Below, piece after piece: positions 8,126 to 15,796 of a stretch of 62,224 bases of DNA. Position 1 is the first letter of the stretch. Each line of letters begins with the position of its first letter. Location of the stretch: NCBI GenBank assembly GCA_016928955.1, contig JAFGJV010000016.1:1-62224 (forward strand), in the 5' to 3' direction. This stretch comes from Spirochaetales bacterium. GTDB taxonomy: Bacteria > Spirochaetota > Spirochaetia > Treponematales > UBA12059. Made by a program: the position numbers and the translations under genes. Below the pieces are notes generated by a model. That model saw only the letters and a program-made list of their open reading frames with translations. It was not told where the DNA came from and made no database searches.

Positions 8126-8665
8126 TTGTTTGCTAACGGGAAGGGGACCTTGGACGACGGTTTCAGGGCCCTGTACGACGAGACCTTCACCATGCTCTGG
8201 AGGGTGGCGCGCCGGATAACCAACTCCGAGGAAGCCGCCGAGGACGTGGTACACGACTCGTACATCAAGGCCGTGGAACGCTGGGACATCTTTCCCACCC
8301 TGGACGACGCCAAGTACTGGCTCATCCGGGTGGTCAAGAACAACGCCCTGAACTGGATCAAGCGCAAGGGGCGCGAGCAGAAGGTGTACCAGCGCTACTT
8401 CCGGGAAACCGAGGCCAAGGGCCCGTCTCCCGAGGACGAGACCCTGCGCGACGAGTCGGCAAAGGACGTCAAGGCTGCTCTGGGGCGCCTGCCGGACAAG
8501 TTCAAGACGGTGCTTGTCCTCAAGGAATACGGCGAGCTGAATTACAAGGAAATCGGCAAAGTGCTTGGCATAACCGAGGGGAACGTGAAGGTCCGGGTGT
8601 TCCGGGCTCGCGAGGCCCTTTCGGAGCTGATGCGGGAGGGTTCCGGCGATGTGTCCCGGTCGTGA
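8126..8665 (+). CDS. ECF-family RNA polymerase sigma factor
   Basis: Sigma-70 family group 4 (ECF) factor of 179 aa. Region 2 runs from FRALYDETFTMLWRVARR through EEAAEDVVHDSYIKAVERW. Region 4 has YKEIGKVLGITEGNVKVRVFRA, a typical helix-turn-helix for -35 recognition. The best start is the TTG at 8126 with GGAG 7 nt before it; the nearby ATG at 8113 runs into a stop. It overlaps the downstream anti-sigma gene by 17 bp, the common arrangement in which the pair regulates itself and a cell-envelope response. It may read through from cysS, 33 bp upstream. Confidence 0.9.
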   Translation: MFANGKGTLDDGFRALYDETFTMLWRVARRITNSEEAAEDVVHDSYIKAVERWDIFPTLDDAKYWLIRVVKNNALNWIKRKGREQKVYQRYFRETEAKGPSPEDETLRDESAKDVKAALGRLPDKFKTVLVLKEYGELNYKEIGKVLGITEGNVKVRVFRAREALSELMREGSGDVSRS

Positions 8666-9197
8666 TTTACTTTCGGCCTGGGTAGACGGCGAGGTTCCGT
8701 CGCCCTGGCGCGAGTCCATAGGCAAACACGTCGGCGAATGCGCTCGTTGCGCTGAAACCGTGGAGCGCTTCCGCTCGGTAAGCCGTGCCCTGCGCGGAGA
8801 CGAGGACAAGGGCGCCCTGGCGGCCGCCTCCGAGCGGGTCCTGGACAGGCTGTACAGGACCGCCCCGCCGGCCCGGCGCCTGAGCGTGTGGACCAGGCGG
8901 GTGGCCGTGCCCCTGCCCGCAGCAGCGGCCGCCGCGGTGGTGGCCCTGGCCCTGGGCCTGGCCGTTGCCCTGACAGGCGCCCGCAACGCCGAGCTTCGCA
9001 TGGCCATGAAGAACGTGGTCCAGCCGGCTCCCGCCGTGGCCACGGGCCTTGGCATGGAGTCCATCCTGGAATACCTGTCCGGCCAGGAAGCCGGCGTCAA
9101 CATAACCATCACCCTGCCTGCCGGGTCGGGCACGCAGGCGTCCGGAGAACCGTTCATCATCCGAGAGGCCGACTACCAGAAAGAGAGCGACCAGTGA
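8649..9197 (+). CDS. Zinc-finger anti-sigma factor, membrane-anchored
   Basis: Protein of 182 aa with the zf-HC2 layout. An N-terminal segment (MCPGRDLLSAWVDGE) is followed by HVGECARC, giving the H-x3-C-x2-C zinc ligands near residues 27-34 used by ZAS anti-sigma factors to hold ECF sigma. One membrane helix (about residues 78-98, Ala/Val/Leu rich) is followed by a periplasmic domain of roughly 80 residues. By family knowledge it sequesters the preceding sigma factor until an envelope signal is received. The ATG lies inside the sigma gene, and the stop overlaps the GTG of the next gene by 4 nt. Confidence 0.85.
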   Translation: MCPGRDLLSAWVDGEVPSPWRESIGKHVGECARCAETVERFRSVSRALRGDEDKGALAAASERVLDRLYRTAPPARRLSVWTRRVAVPLPAAAAAAVVALALGLAVALTGARNAELRMAMKNVVQPAPAVATGLGMESILEYLSGQEAGVNITITLPAGSGTQASGEPFIIREADYQKESDQ

Positions 9198-9736
9198 GGG
9201 CGCCCCTGCTTGTCGCCGTGATCCTGGCCACAGCGGCCAGGCTGTCAGCCCAGGCCCAGCTCCAGGCTCCGCAGAACCTCGGAGCGGCCAAGCCCGAGCC
9301 GGGCAGTCTTGCGGCCATACCGCAGGCGTTGCTGGCGGAAGCGCTCGAGCTGTCCGTCCTGGCCAGTATCCCCAGGCCCGCGGGCGAGCCTGCCTGGTCG
9401 GCCACAGACATCAAGTACACCCTGCCGGGCACTCCGGTCACGGTCAAGATGGTGGGCAGCGACGTGGCCGTGCTGGTCACCCTGACGCCCTACGCGGCCC
9501 AGGGCGGCGGCCTCATGCTGGTCATCCAGGGCCAGGTGTGGTACAAGGACGGCGACTCGGGCTTCCACACCCGCACCACGCTGGAAACCGTGCCCGTGGC
9601 TTTCGGAGAGAAAATCCTGTTCTATCCTTTGGGCGCGGGAGAGGGCGGCGTGGCCCCCCTGGTCGTCCAGATATCGCTGGTCCGCTACGATCCTGCCAAG
9701 TCCAGCCCGGCCCCAGCCGCCCAAGACAAGCCGTGA
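9194..9736 (+). CDS. Secreted protein of the ECF-sigma operon, function unknown
   Basis: 180 aa with a short hydrophobic signal sequence (RAPLLVAVILATAARLSA) and no lipobox Cys, so probably exported to the periplasm. The rest has alternating beta-type segments (PVTVKMVGSDVAVLVTL, LMLVIQGQVWYK, TLETVPVAFGEKILFYPLG) but no motif I recognise. The GTG start overlaps the anti-sigma stop (GTGA), and its stop overlaps the next gene in the same way, so it is made in step with the anti-sigma factor. A sensor or accessory role in the sigma system is possible on context alone. Confidence 0.75.
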   Translation: MRAPLLVAVILATAARLSAQAQLQAPQNLGAAKPEPGSLAAIPQALLAEALELSVLASIPRPAGEPAWSATDIKYTLPGTPVTVKMVGSDVAVLVTLTPYAAQGGGLMLVIQGQVWYKDGDSGFHTRTTLETVPVAFGEKILFYPLGAGEGGVAPLVVQISLVRYDPAKSSPAPAAQDKP

Positions 9737-11400
9737 CGTCCAGACCCAGGCGGCTGTGGCCCGTCGTCGCCGCGGGCGCCCTGGTGGCGCTCGCGGCTTT
9801 GTTTGTAGCCGTGCCGTTGGCCAAACGGGCTGCTACCAGGCCCGAACTGCTTGGCCTGGACCCCGCCATAGGCCAACCGGGTTCGACCATCCGCGTGTTC
9901 GGTCGCAATTTTGGCCAGGACCGCGACGACGGCAGGGTGGAATTCGACGGCGAGCCCCTGACGGCGTCCAGTTACCTCTCATGGAAGGACGATGTCATAG
10001 AGGTCCGGGTTCCACTGTACGCCCAGAACTGCACGGTCCACGTGGTCACCGAGGCAGGCAGGTCAAACCCGCGCATGTTCCTCAGCCGTGACCGCCTGCC
10101 GGTAAGCGCCGCCGGGGACGGAGCGTCGTCGGTGGGGCCGCGCGTAGACTCCCTGTCCGTGGAACGCGGCGCCATAGGCTCGGTCCTGACCATACGGGGC
10201 CTCAACTTCGGGCTGAACCGCGACACGTCAAGCGTACAGTTCGGCTGGGAATCGGCCGCGTCCGTGTTCTCCGGCGGCCCCGACCAGGACACGCGCGGAA
10301 ACGTCACGCCCCTGGACGAGGACGGCGAGTACCTGTCCTGGTCGGACAAGGAAATCCGCGTGGTCGTGCCTGACGGGGCGGTGTCCGGCTCCCTGTCCGT
10401 CAGAACCGACCGCGGGTCCAGCTCGGGCCGCTACTTCGAGATCGTCGACATGCCGGGCACCAAGACCTATTCCGACCGGCGCACCTACGCGCTTCGCTCC
10501 TTTGTGTCCATATCCAGGGTGCAGGCCACCCCGGGCAACACCCTCCATCTCTGGCTGCCCTTCCCGGCCTCATCCGCGTGGCAGAAGGGCGTAAAGGTCC
10601 TGTCGCGTTCGCACGAACCCCTGGTGCCCGAATACCGGGGCCTGTCCGTGTACCGCCTTGGCGACCTGGCAAAGGACAAGCTCCTGACCGTGAGCCAGGA
10701 CTTCCTGGTGCAGGTCCACGCCGTGAGCACGGACATAAAGCCCGAGCGGGTCAAGGCGCCTCCGAGCTCGGCACCGCCCGTGTACCAGCTGTATACTTCG
10801 GATGACGGGCTGGCGCCGTCTACCGACGCCGACGTCAAGGCCTTTGCGGCCAAGGCCGCGGGGCGGGAACGCAACCCGTACCGCGTAGCCAAGCTGCTGT
10901 GGGACGCCCTGTTGGGCGCCGTGGAGTACGACCCGGCCGCCCGTTCGTCCAAGCCGGCGGCCGCGCTCAAAGGCGGCAAGGCGGACGCCTGGGACCTGTC
11001 CCTGCTCTATGTGGCCATGCTCAGGGCATCAGGCATTCCCGCCCGCCCCGTGGCCGGCATCCTGGTTGACGAGGATGTGCGGGCCTGGTCCCACGCGTGG
11101 GCCGAGTTCTACCTGTACGGCTTTGGCTGGGTGCCCGCGGATCCGGCCCTGGGCACGGGCGCCGCTCCCGGCGGAACGACCCCGGCCTTTGAGGACCCCA
11201 AGCGGTATTTCGGGAACCTGGACGCCCGGCACGTGGCCTATTCACGGGGCCTTACCCGGGTGTCGCCCATGACGCCCGACAGCCGGCCGGTCGGCGCCGA
11301 CCGCCGCTACTCCATGCAGACGATATACGAGGAAGGTCAGGGAAACCTGACTTCGTATACGTCGTTCTGGAGCGACGTGGAAGTGACCGGGGTATACTAG
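9733..11400 (+). CDS. Membrane-anchored TIG plus transglutaminase-fold protein, active-site Cys missing
   Basis: 555 aa. An N-terminal signal anchor (LWPVVAAGALVALAALFVAV) is followed by two IPT/TIG beta domains (about 38-125 and 140-235, each with GSxxxIxGxNFG-like motifs). After a linker comes a transglutaminase-like core near residues 410-480. The core keeps LRASGIPARPVAG, the catalytic-type His in WSHAWAEFYL and the Asp in WVPADP. At the Cys position (normally GxCxD) it reads DAWD, so the nucleophile is absent and it is probably a binding pseudoenzyme. It is the fourth gene of the sigma/anti-sigma operon. An upstream extension to 9538 lies inside the previous gene and is rejected. Confidence 0.8.
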   Translation: MTSRPRRLWPVVAAGALVALAALFVAVPLAKRAATRPELLGLDPAIGQPGSTIRVFGRNFGQDRDDGRVEFDGEPLTASSYLSWKDDVIEVRVPLYAQNCTVHVVTEAGRSNPRMFLSRDRLPVSAAGDGASSVGPRVDSLSVERGAIGSVLTIRGLNFGLNRDTSSVQFGWESAASVFSGGPDQDTRGNVTPLDEDGEYLSWSDKEIRVVVPDGAVSGSLSVRTDRGSSSGRYFEIVDMPGTKTYSDRRTYALRSFVSISRVQATPGNTLHLWLPFPASSAWQKGVKVLSRSHEPLVPEYRGLSVYRLGDLAKDKLLTVSQDFLVQVHAVSTDIKPERVKAPPSSAPPVYQLYTSDDGLAPSTDADVKAFAAKAAGRERNPYRVAKLLWDALLGAVEYDPAARSSKPAAALKGGKADAWDLSLLYVAMLRASGIPARPVAGILVDEDVRAWSHAWAEFYLYGFGWVPADPALGTGAAPGGTTPAFEDPKRYFGNLDARHVAYSRGLTRVSPMTPDSRPVGADRRYSMQTIYEEGQGNLTSYTSFWSDVEVTGVY

Positions 11401-11402
11401 AA

Positions 11403-11478
11403 GGAAGCATCTAAAAACATTAATTTTGGGGAGTTGCCTTAGAACCTCGAGCGTTTTCGGCCAAAAACGCGGGGCACC
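11403..11478. repeat. Degenerate palindromic element with GCGTTTTCGGCC module
   Basis: A CATCTAAAAACATTAATTTTGGGG segment followed by CCTTAGAACCTCG and GCGTTTTCGGCCAAAAACGCGGGG matches the two-module form of the family with several substitutions. It starts directly after the TAG of the previous gene. Confidence 0.55.
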
Positions 11479-11583
11479 GCTCAGAAGCCACATGCCTTCC
11501 TCCGCGGCGCCCGTCTGTGGTACACTCGGGGAGCGACCCGGCCGGCGTCGTTCGTCCGGGTTGCCGTTAACAAGGAGGAAGAC

Positions 11584-12876
11584 GTGTCGTATATCCAGAA
11601 GCAGGATCCCGAACTGTGGGACGCCATCAGCCTCGAAACCGATAGGCAGAGGAACAATCTCGAGCTCATAGCCAGCGAGAACTACACATCGCGCGCGGTC
11701 ATGGAGGCCGTGGGCTCCGTGCTTACCAACAAGTACGCAGAGGGCTACCCCGGCCGGCGCTACTACGGCGGCTGCGAGTTTGTGGACCGCTCAGAGGAGC
11801 TGGCCCGCGAGCGGGCCAAGGCCCTGTTCGGCTGCGACTACGCCAACGTCCAGCCCCATTCCGGCTCCCAGGCCAACATGGGCGTGTACTTTGCCTGCCT
11901 GTCCCCCGGCGACACCATCATGGGCATGAACCTGTCCCACGGCGGCCACCTCACGCACGGCAGCCCCGTGTCCTTCTCAGGCAAGATGTACAAGGTGGTC
12001 AGCTACGGCGTGAGCCGCGACACCGAGACCATAGACTACGACGAGCTGCGCAAGCTGGCGCTGGAGCACAAGCCCAAGATGATCGTGGCCGGCGCCAGCG
12101 CCTATCCCCGCGTCATAGACTTCCAGAAATTCCGCGCAGTGGCCGACGAGGTGGGAGCCCTCTTGACCGTTGACATGGCCCACATAGCCGGCCTTGTGGC
12201 GGCAGGCGTGCATCCCAGTCCCATCAAGCTGGCCCATTTCACCACCACCACCACGCACAAGACCCTGCGCGGCCCGCGCGGCGGCGCCATCTTTGTGGGC
12301 ACGGATGGCGAGAACACTTTGGGCATCATGACGCCCAAGGGCGACCGGCCCAGGCTGTGGTCCGAGCTCATAGACGCCACCGTGTTCCCCGGCATCCAGG
12401 GCGGCCCGCTCTGCCACGTGGTGGCCGGCAAGGCCGTGGCCTTCAAGGAGGCCATGGGCGACCAGTACAAGGACTACATGCGCCAGACCGTGGCCAACGC
12501 CCGCGTCCTGGCCTCCGCCCTGGCCGCCGGCGGCGCCCGCATCGTGTCCGGCGGCACCGACAACCACCTCATGCTGGTTGACGTGTCGCCCCTGGGCATC
12601 ACGGGCAAGGAGTCGGAGAAGTGGCTGGACGAGGCGTCCATCACGGTCAACAAGAACGGCATACCTTTTGACCAGAAGAGTCCCTTCATCACGTCCGGCA
12701 TACGCGTGGGCACGCCCGCCGTCACCACGCGCGGCATGAAGGAACCCGAGATGGAGAAGATCGGTTCGTTCATCATGGACGTCCTCAAGTCCAAGGGCGA
12801 CGCGCAGGCCATAGCCAAGGTCAAGGCCGAGGTCCGGGCCCTGACGTCGCGCTTCAGCCTGCCGGCGGACGCTTAA
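11584..12876 (+). CDS. glyA: Serine hydroxymethyltransferase
   Basis: PLP enzyme (430 aa) that interconverts serine and glycine with tetrahydrofolate, feeding one-carbon metabolism. [32 protein letters not shown] and the PLP-lysine loop [14 protein letters not shown] are diagnostic. The length is normal. The GTG start has AAGGAGGA closely upstream. A TGGTACACT extended -10 box at 11518-11526 is a plausible promoter, about 57 nt before the gene. No clear T-run terminator follows the stop; instead an inverted repeat overlaps the promoter of the next gene. Confidence 0.96.
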   Translation: MSYIQKQDPELWDAISLETDRQRNNLELIASENYTSRAVMEAVGSVLTNKYAEGYPGRRYYGGCEFVDRSEELARERAKALFGCDYANVQPHSGSQANMGVYFACLSPGDTIMGMNLSHGGHLTHGSPVSFSGKMYKVVSYGVSRDTETIDYDELRKLALEHKPKMIVAGASAYPRVIDFQKFRAVADEVGALLTVDMAHIAGLVAAGVHPSPIKLAHFTTTTTHKTLRGPRGGAIFVGTDGENTLGIMTPKGDRPRLWSELIDATVFPGIQGGPLCHVVAGKAVAFKEAMGDQYKDYMRQTVANARVLASALAAGGARIVSGGTDNHLMLVDVSPLGITGKESEKWLDEASITVNKNGIPFDQKSPFITSGIRVGTPAVTTRGMKEPEMEKIGSFIMDVLKSKGDAQAIAKVKAEVRALTSRFSLPADA

Positions 12877-12900
12877 CGGACGCGGTATGGACCTCGGTGG

Positions 12901-12944
12901 CCGCCGAGGGCTCAATTGACAACCCTCGGCGGCCCCCCTATACT
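12901..12944 (+). promoter_or_regulatory. Consensus promoter with inverted repeat around the -35 box
   Basis: TTGACA (12916-12921), 17 nt and TATACT (12939-12944) are near perfect. CCGCCGAGGG (12901-12910) and CCCTCGGCGG (12923-12932) are perfect 10-bp inverted arms enclosing the -35 box, as expected of an operator or of a hairpin from upstream read-through. Confidence 0.75.
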
Positions 12945-12977
12945 TTGAGCCACCAACATCGGGAGAACGGTAACGGC

Positions 12978-14210
12978 ATGGACAATCCTCTCCAGCTGGC
13001 CTTCGTCAATTTCAAGAAAGACTCGTACATAATCGTCGAGGGCAAACAGAACGCCGACCGCTTCTACATCATCAAGGCGGGCAAGGTCCGCATATCCAAG
13101 GAAGTGGAAGTGGTGGAGGAAGAGGGCGGGAACGTATACGGTCCCGGCGACTTCTTCGGCGTGGTGTCCACCATGTCCAGCCACAGCCATATCGAGACAG
13201 CCCAGGCCATCACGGACGTTACCCTCATCAGCGTGCGCAAGGACCAGTACGGGTACCTGATAGAGCGCAACACCCCGGTGGCCATGAAGATCATCCAGGG
13301 CTTTTCCAAGCGCATGCGCTTTCTGGACGAGGCCCTGACCCGGCTGACGCTCAAGAACACGGCCGAGGCCGACCCCGCGCACCTGTTCCGCGTGGCCGAG
13401 TATTACGCAAGGCAGAGCCAGTACAACCAGGCCCATTACGCATACCACCAGTACCTGACCTTCTGCCCAAACGGCCAGCACGCGGGCCTTGCCAAGGAGC
13501 GCCTGGCCAAGATCAAGCAGTTCTCCAAGGCCGTGTACCTAGACGGGCCCGCGGAGGAGTTCAACCGCTTCTACCCCAAGGACACCATGATCTTCAGCGA
13601 GGGCATGCCAGGCTCCGAGCTGTACATCATCCAGAAGGGCTCGGTAAAGATCACCAAGATCGTGGACAACACCGAGGTGCTCCTGGCCGTGCTCAAGTCC
13701 AGCGACATCTTTGGCGAGATGGCTTTGCTTGAGAACAAGCCGCGCTCGGCCAGCGCCATCGCCTACGAGGATTCCTATCTCCTGGCCGTCAACAAGGCCA
13801 ACTTCGAGCGCATGGTCCAGGCCCAGCCGCAGATCGTCACCCGGCTGACCCAGCTCTTGGCCGAGCGCATATGGTTCATATACAAGCAGCTGGCCAACAC
13901 CCTGATATCGGACCCCATGGGCCGCATGTATGACGCCCTCCACATCCAGCTGGAGAAGAACCGCGTGCCCATACGCTCGGGCGCGTCCTACGCCTTTGAC
14001 TTTGGGCCCAAGGAACTGGTCAACATGGTCGGTCTTCCCATCGGGGAGGGCAACATGGTCGTACAGCAGCTCCTGTCCAACAAGCTGTTCCGCATCGTGG
14101 ACAACAAGATCACCGTCCTGGACATGAGCGAGGTCGTCAAGCAGGCCGAGTACTACCGCAAGATGCAGAAGATAGAAAGCGCCCGCCGGGAGACCCAGGC
14201 CATCCGCTAG
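12978..14210 (+). CDS. CRP-like protein with two cyclic-nucleotide-binding domains
   Basis: 410 aa. The first cNMP-binding beta-roll covers about residues 10-120 (IVEGKQNADRFYIIKAGKVRI, then GPGDFFG). A helical TPR-like linker follows (AEYYARQSQYNQAHYAYHQYL). The second cNMP domain is at about 205-310 (IFSEGMPGSELYIIQKGSVKI, FGEMALLENKPRSASA). The tail (PKELVNMVGLPIGEGNMVVQQLLSNKLFRI) resembles a weakened CRP-type winged helix, so DNA binding is possible but not certain. Which nucleotide is bound cannot be told. The start at 12978 follows GGGAGAA and a strong promoter; an upstream frame start at 12897 would lie before the promoter. Confidence 0.85.
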   Translation: MDNPLQLAFVNFKKDSYIIVEGKQNADRFYIIKAGKVRISKEVEVVEEEGGNVYGPGDFFGVVSTMSSHSHIETAQAITDVTLISVRKDQYGYLIERNTPVAMKIIQGFSKRMRFLDEALTRLTLKNTAEADPAHLFRVAEYYARQSQYNQAHYAYHQYLTFCPNGQHAGLAKERLAKIKQFSKAVYLDGPAEEFNRFYPKDTMIFSEGMPGSELYIIQKGSVKITKIVDNTEVLLAVLKSSDIFGEMALLENKPRSASAIAYEDSYLLAVNKANFERMVQAQPQIVTRLTQLLAERIWFIYKQLANTLISDPMGRMYDALHIQLEKNRVPIRSGASYAFDFGPKELVNMVGLPIGEGNMVVQQLLSNKLFRIVDNKITVLDMSEVVKQAEYYRKMQKIESARRETQAIR

Positions 14211-14219
14211 GCCGCTGCC

Positions 14220-15230
14220 GTGGCCACATCAAAGCTTCGACACACAGTATCGCTCCGCGACGCTCTCGGCTCGGTCGGCATCGAGTCGTGGGCCCCTGTC
14301 CGTGGCCAGCCTCTGGACGCCTGGCTGGACGGCGCCCGGGCCGCCGTGGGCGCTGAGGCGGGGGCCTGGGGCCTGGACTCGGTTGAATGCGCCGTGGCCG
14401 TTGCCCTGCCGTACGATCCGCGCCCCCTCTCGCCGCCCGCTGAACCGGGGCGCTTCGGCTCGGTGGCCGCCTTTGCCAGCGAGCACCGCTACGCCACCCT
14501 GTCGCGCGTCCTCAGGGCCGCTGCCGCCCGACTGGCCGCTGACCGGGGCCTGCCCCGCTCGGCTACCCGTGTGGCGGTCAATTCCCGCCTTCCGGAGAAA
14601 CCTCTGGCCGTGGCCGCGGGCCTTGGCTTTGCAGGACGCTCCAGCCTGGTGGTCACCCGAGACTACGGCCCGGCTTGCGTGCTGGGCGCCCTGCTCTTGT
14701 CCTTTGACCCCGGAGACGACCAGGAACGCGGCGCGCTTATTCCGGAAGCCTTCACGCCCGGCGCCCTGTGCGGGGACTGCCGCGCCTGCGTGGACGCCTG
14801 CCCGACCGGCGCCATAGCCGTTCCCGGTGCAGGGCGTCCGGGCCTAGACCTCCAGCTATGCATACAGTACTGGGCGGGCGGCCAGGGCGTTGATCCGGAG
14901 GGGGCTCCGGATACCGTGCGGAACGCATGGGGTTCCCGCGTGTACGGTTGCGATATCTGCGTGCGCGCCTGCCCCCTGTCCGCCGGGGCCACGCTTCCTG
15001 GCGCGGACGGCCTGAGTCCCGCCGACCGGGCGCGCGCCCTGTCCGCGGTGGACGAGCGTCGCCCCGGAGCCTGGCTTGACCTTGGCCACCTTGAGCGCCT
15101 GGACGACCCCGGCATACGCTTTTTTTTCCGGGGAACGGCCCTGGGCTTTTCCTGGCTCGGCCCTGGCCATATCAGGGCAAATATCGGGCTGGCTGCCCGG
15201 ATGTTTGACTCCGGCCGGCGCCGGTACTAG
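14220..15230 (+). CDS. queG: Epoxyqueuosine reductase QueG
   Basis: Cobalamin-dependent iron-sulphur enzyme (336 aa) for the last step of queuosine synthesis in tRNA. The two [4Fe-4S] motifs are CGDCRACVDACP and CDICVRACP, and the family motif CIQYWAG lies between them. The N-terminal half (VECAVAVALPYD, GFAGRSSLVVTRDYGPACVLGALL) fits the cobalamin-binding DUF1730 region. It lacks the C-terminal HEAT extension of longer homologues. The GTG start lies 9 nt after the preceding gene. The 3' end contains the cheW promoter. Confidence 0.9.
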   Translation: MATSKLRHTVSLRDALGSVGIESWAPVRGQPLDAWLDGARAAVGAEAGAWGLDSVECAVAVALPYDPRPLSPPAEPGRFGSVAAFASEHRYATLSRVLRAAAARLAADRGLPRSATRVAVNSRLPEKPLAVAAGLGFAGRSSLVVTRDYGPACVLGALLLSFDPGDDQERGALIPEAFTPGALCGDCRACVDACPTGAIAVPGAGRPGLDLQLCIQYWAGGQGVDPEGAPDTVRNAWGSRVYGCDICVRACPLSAGATLPGADGLSPADRARALSAVDERRPGAWLDLGHLERLDDPGIRFFFRGTALGFSWLGPGHIRANIGLAARMFDSGRRRY

Positions 15231-15233
15231 ACT
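15205..15233 (+). promoter_or_regulatory. Promoter of cheW inside the queG 3' end
   Basis: TTGACT (15205-15210), 17 nt and TAGACT (15228-15233) precede cheW by 30 nt. The spacer is a CCGGCCGGCGCCGG palindrome. Confidence 0.55.
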
Positions 15234-15263
15234 TTTCCGTACCTTGTAAAGAGAGGCAACGCC

Positions 15264-15755
15264 ATGCAGACCAGCGTTTCAGCCCAATACCTGACCTTTA
15301 CCCTGGACGACGAGCAGTACGCGGTGCCCGTGTCAAAGGTGCGGGAGGTGCTTGAATACACGCGCATAACCAAGTTGCCGCGCACCGCCGAATACATGAA
15401 GGGCCTCATCAACCTGCGCGGCGCGGGCGTGGCGGTCATAGACCTCAGGCTCAAGTTCGGCATGCCCGAGACGCCGGTGGACAAGGACACGGCCATTATC
15501 GTGCTGGACGTGGACAGCGACGACGGCTCCGTGGTGGTCGGCGCCCTGGCCGACGCCGTGCACGAGGTGCTTGAGCTTGGCGCCGAGCAGGTGGAAAAAG
15601 CGCCGCGTTTCGGGTCCAAGCTGGCGGCCGAATTCATCCAGGGCGTGGGCAAGCGCGACGACCGCTTCATCATAATCCTGGACATCGACCACATATTCAA
15701 CAGCGAGGACGTTGCCCAGATACGGGCGCAGGAAGCGGCCCCGGCAATCGGCTGA
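15264..15755 (+). CDS. cheW: Chemotaxis coupling protein CheW
   Basis: 163 aa with one CheW domain over nearly its full length. LTFTLDDEQYAVPVSKVREVLEY begins the domain, followed by MKGLINLRGAGVAVIDLRLKFG and the second-lobe strand GALADAVHEVLEL. It links chemoreceptors to the CheA kinase at the cell pole and fits a motile spirochaete. No cheA, cheY or receptor gene is in the window, so this is a detached copy. AGAGAGG lies just upstream of the ATG. Confidence 0.95.
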   Translation: MQTSVSAQYLTFTLDDEQYAVPVSKVREVLEYTRITKLPRTAEYMKGLINLRGAGVAVIDLRLKFGMPETPVDKDTAIIVLDVDSDDGSVVVGALADAVHEVLELGAEQVEKAPRFGSKLAAEFIQGVGKRDDRFIIILDIDHIFNSEDVAQIRAQEAAPAIG

Positions 15756-15761
15756 CCTTCC

Positions 15762-15790
15762 TTGCCTGCCCGGCCTGGTCGTTGTATGCT
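15762..15790 (+). promoter_or_regulatory. Promoter ending 6 nt before a start codon
   Basis: TTGCCT (15762-15767), 17 nt and TATGCT (15785-15790) are followed by CGCGGC and the ATG at 15797, so transcription would start at or next to the A of the ATG. Confidence 0.6.
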
Positions 15791-15796
15791 CGCGGC

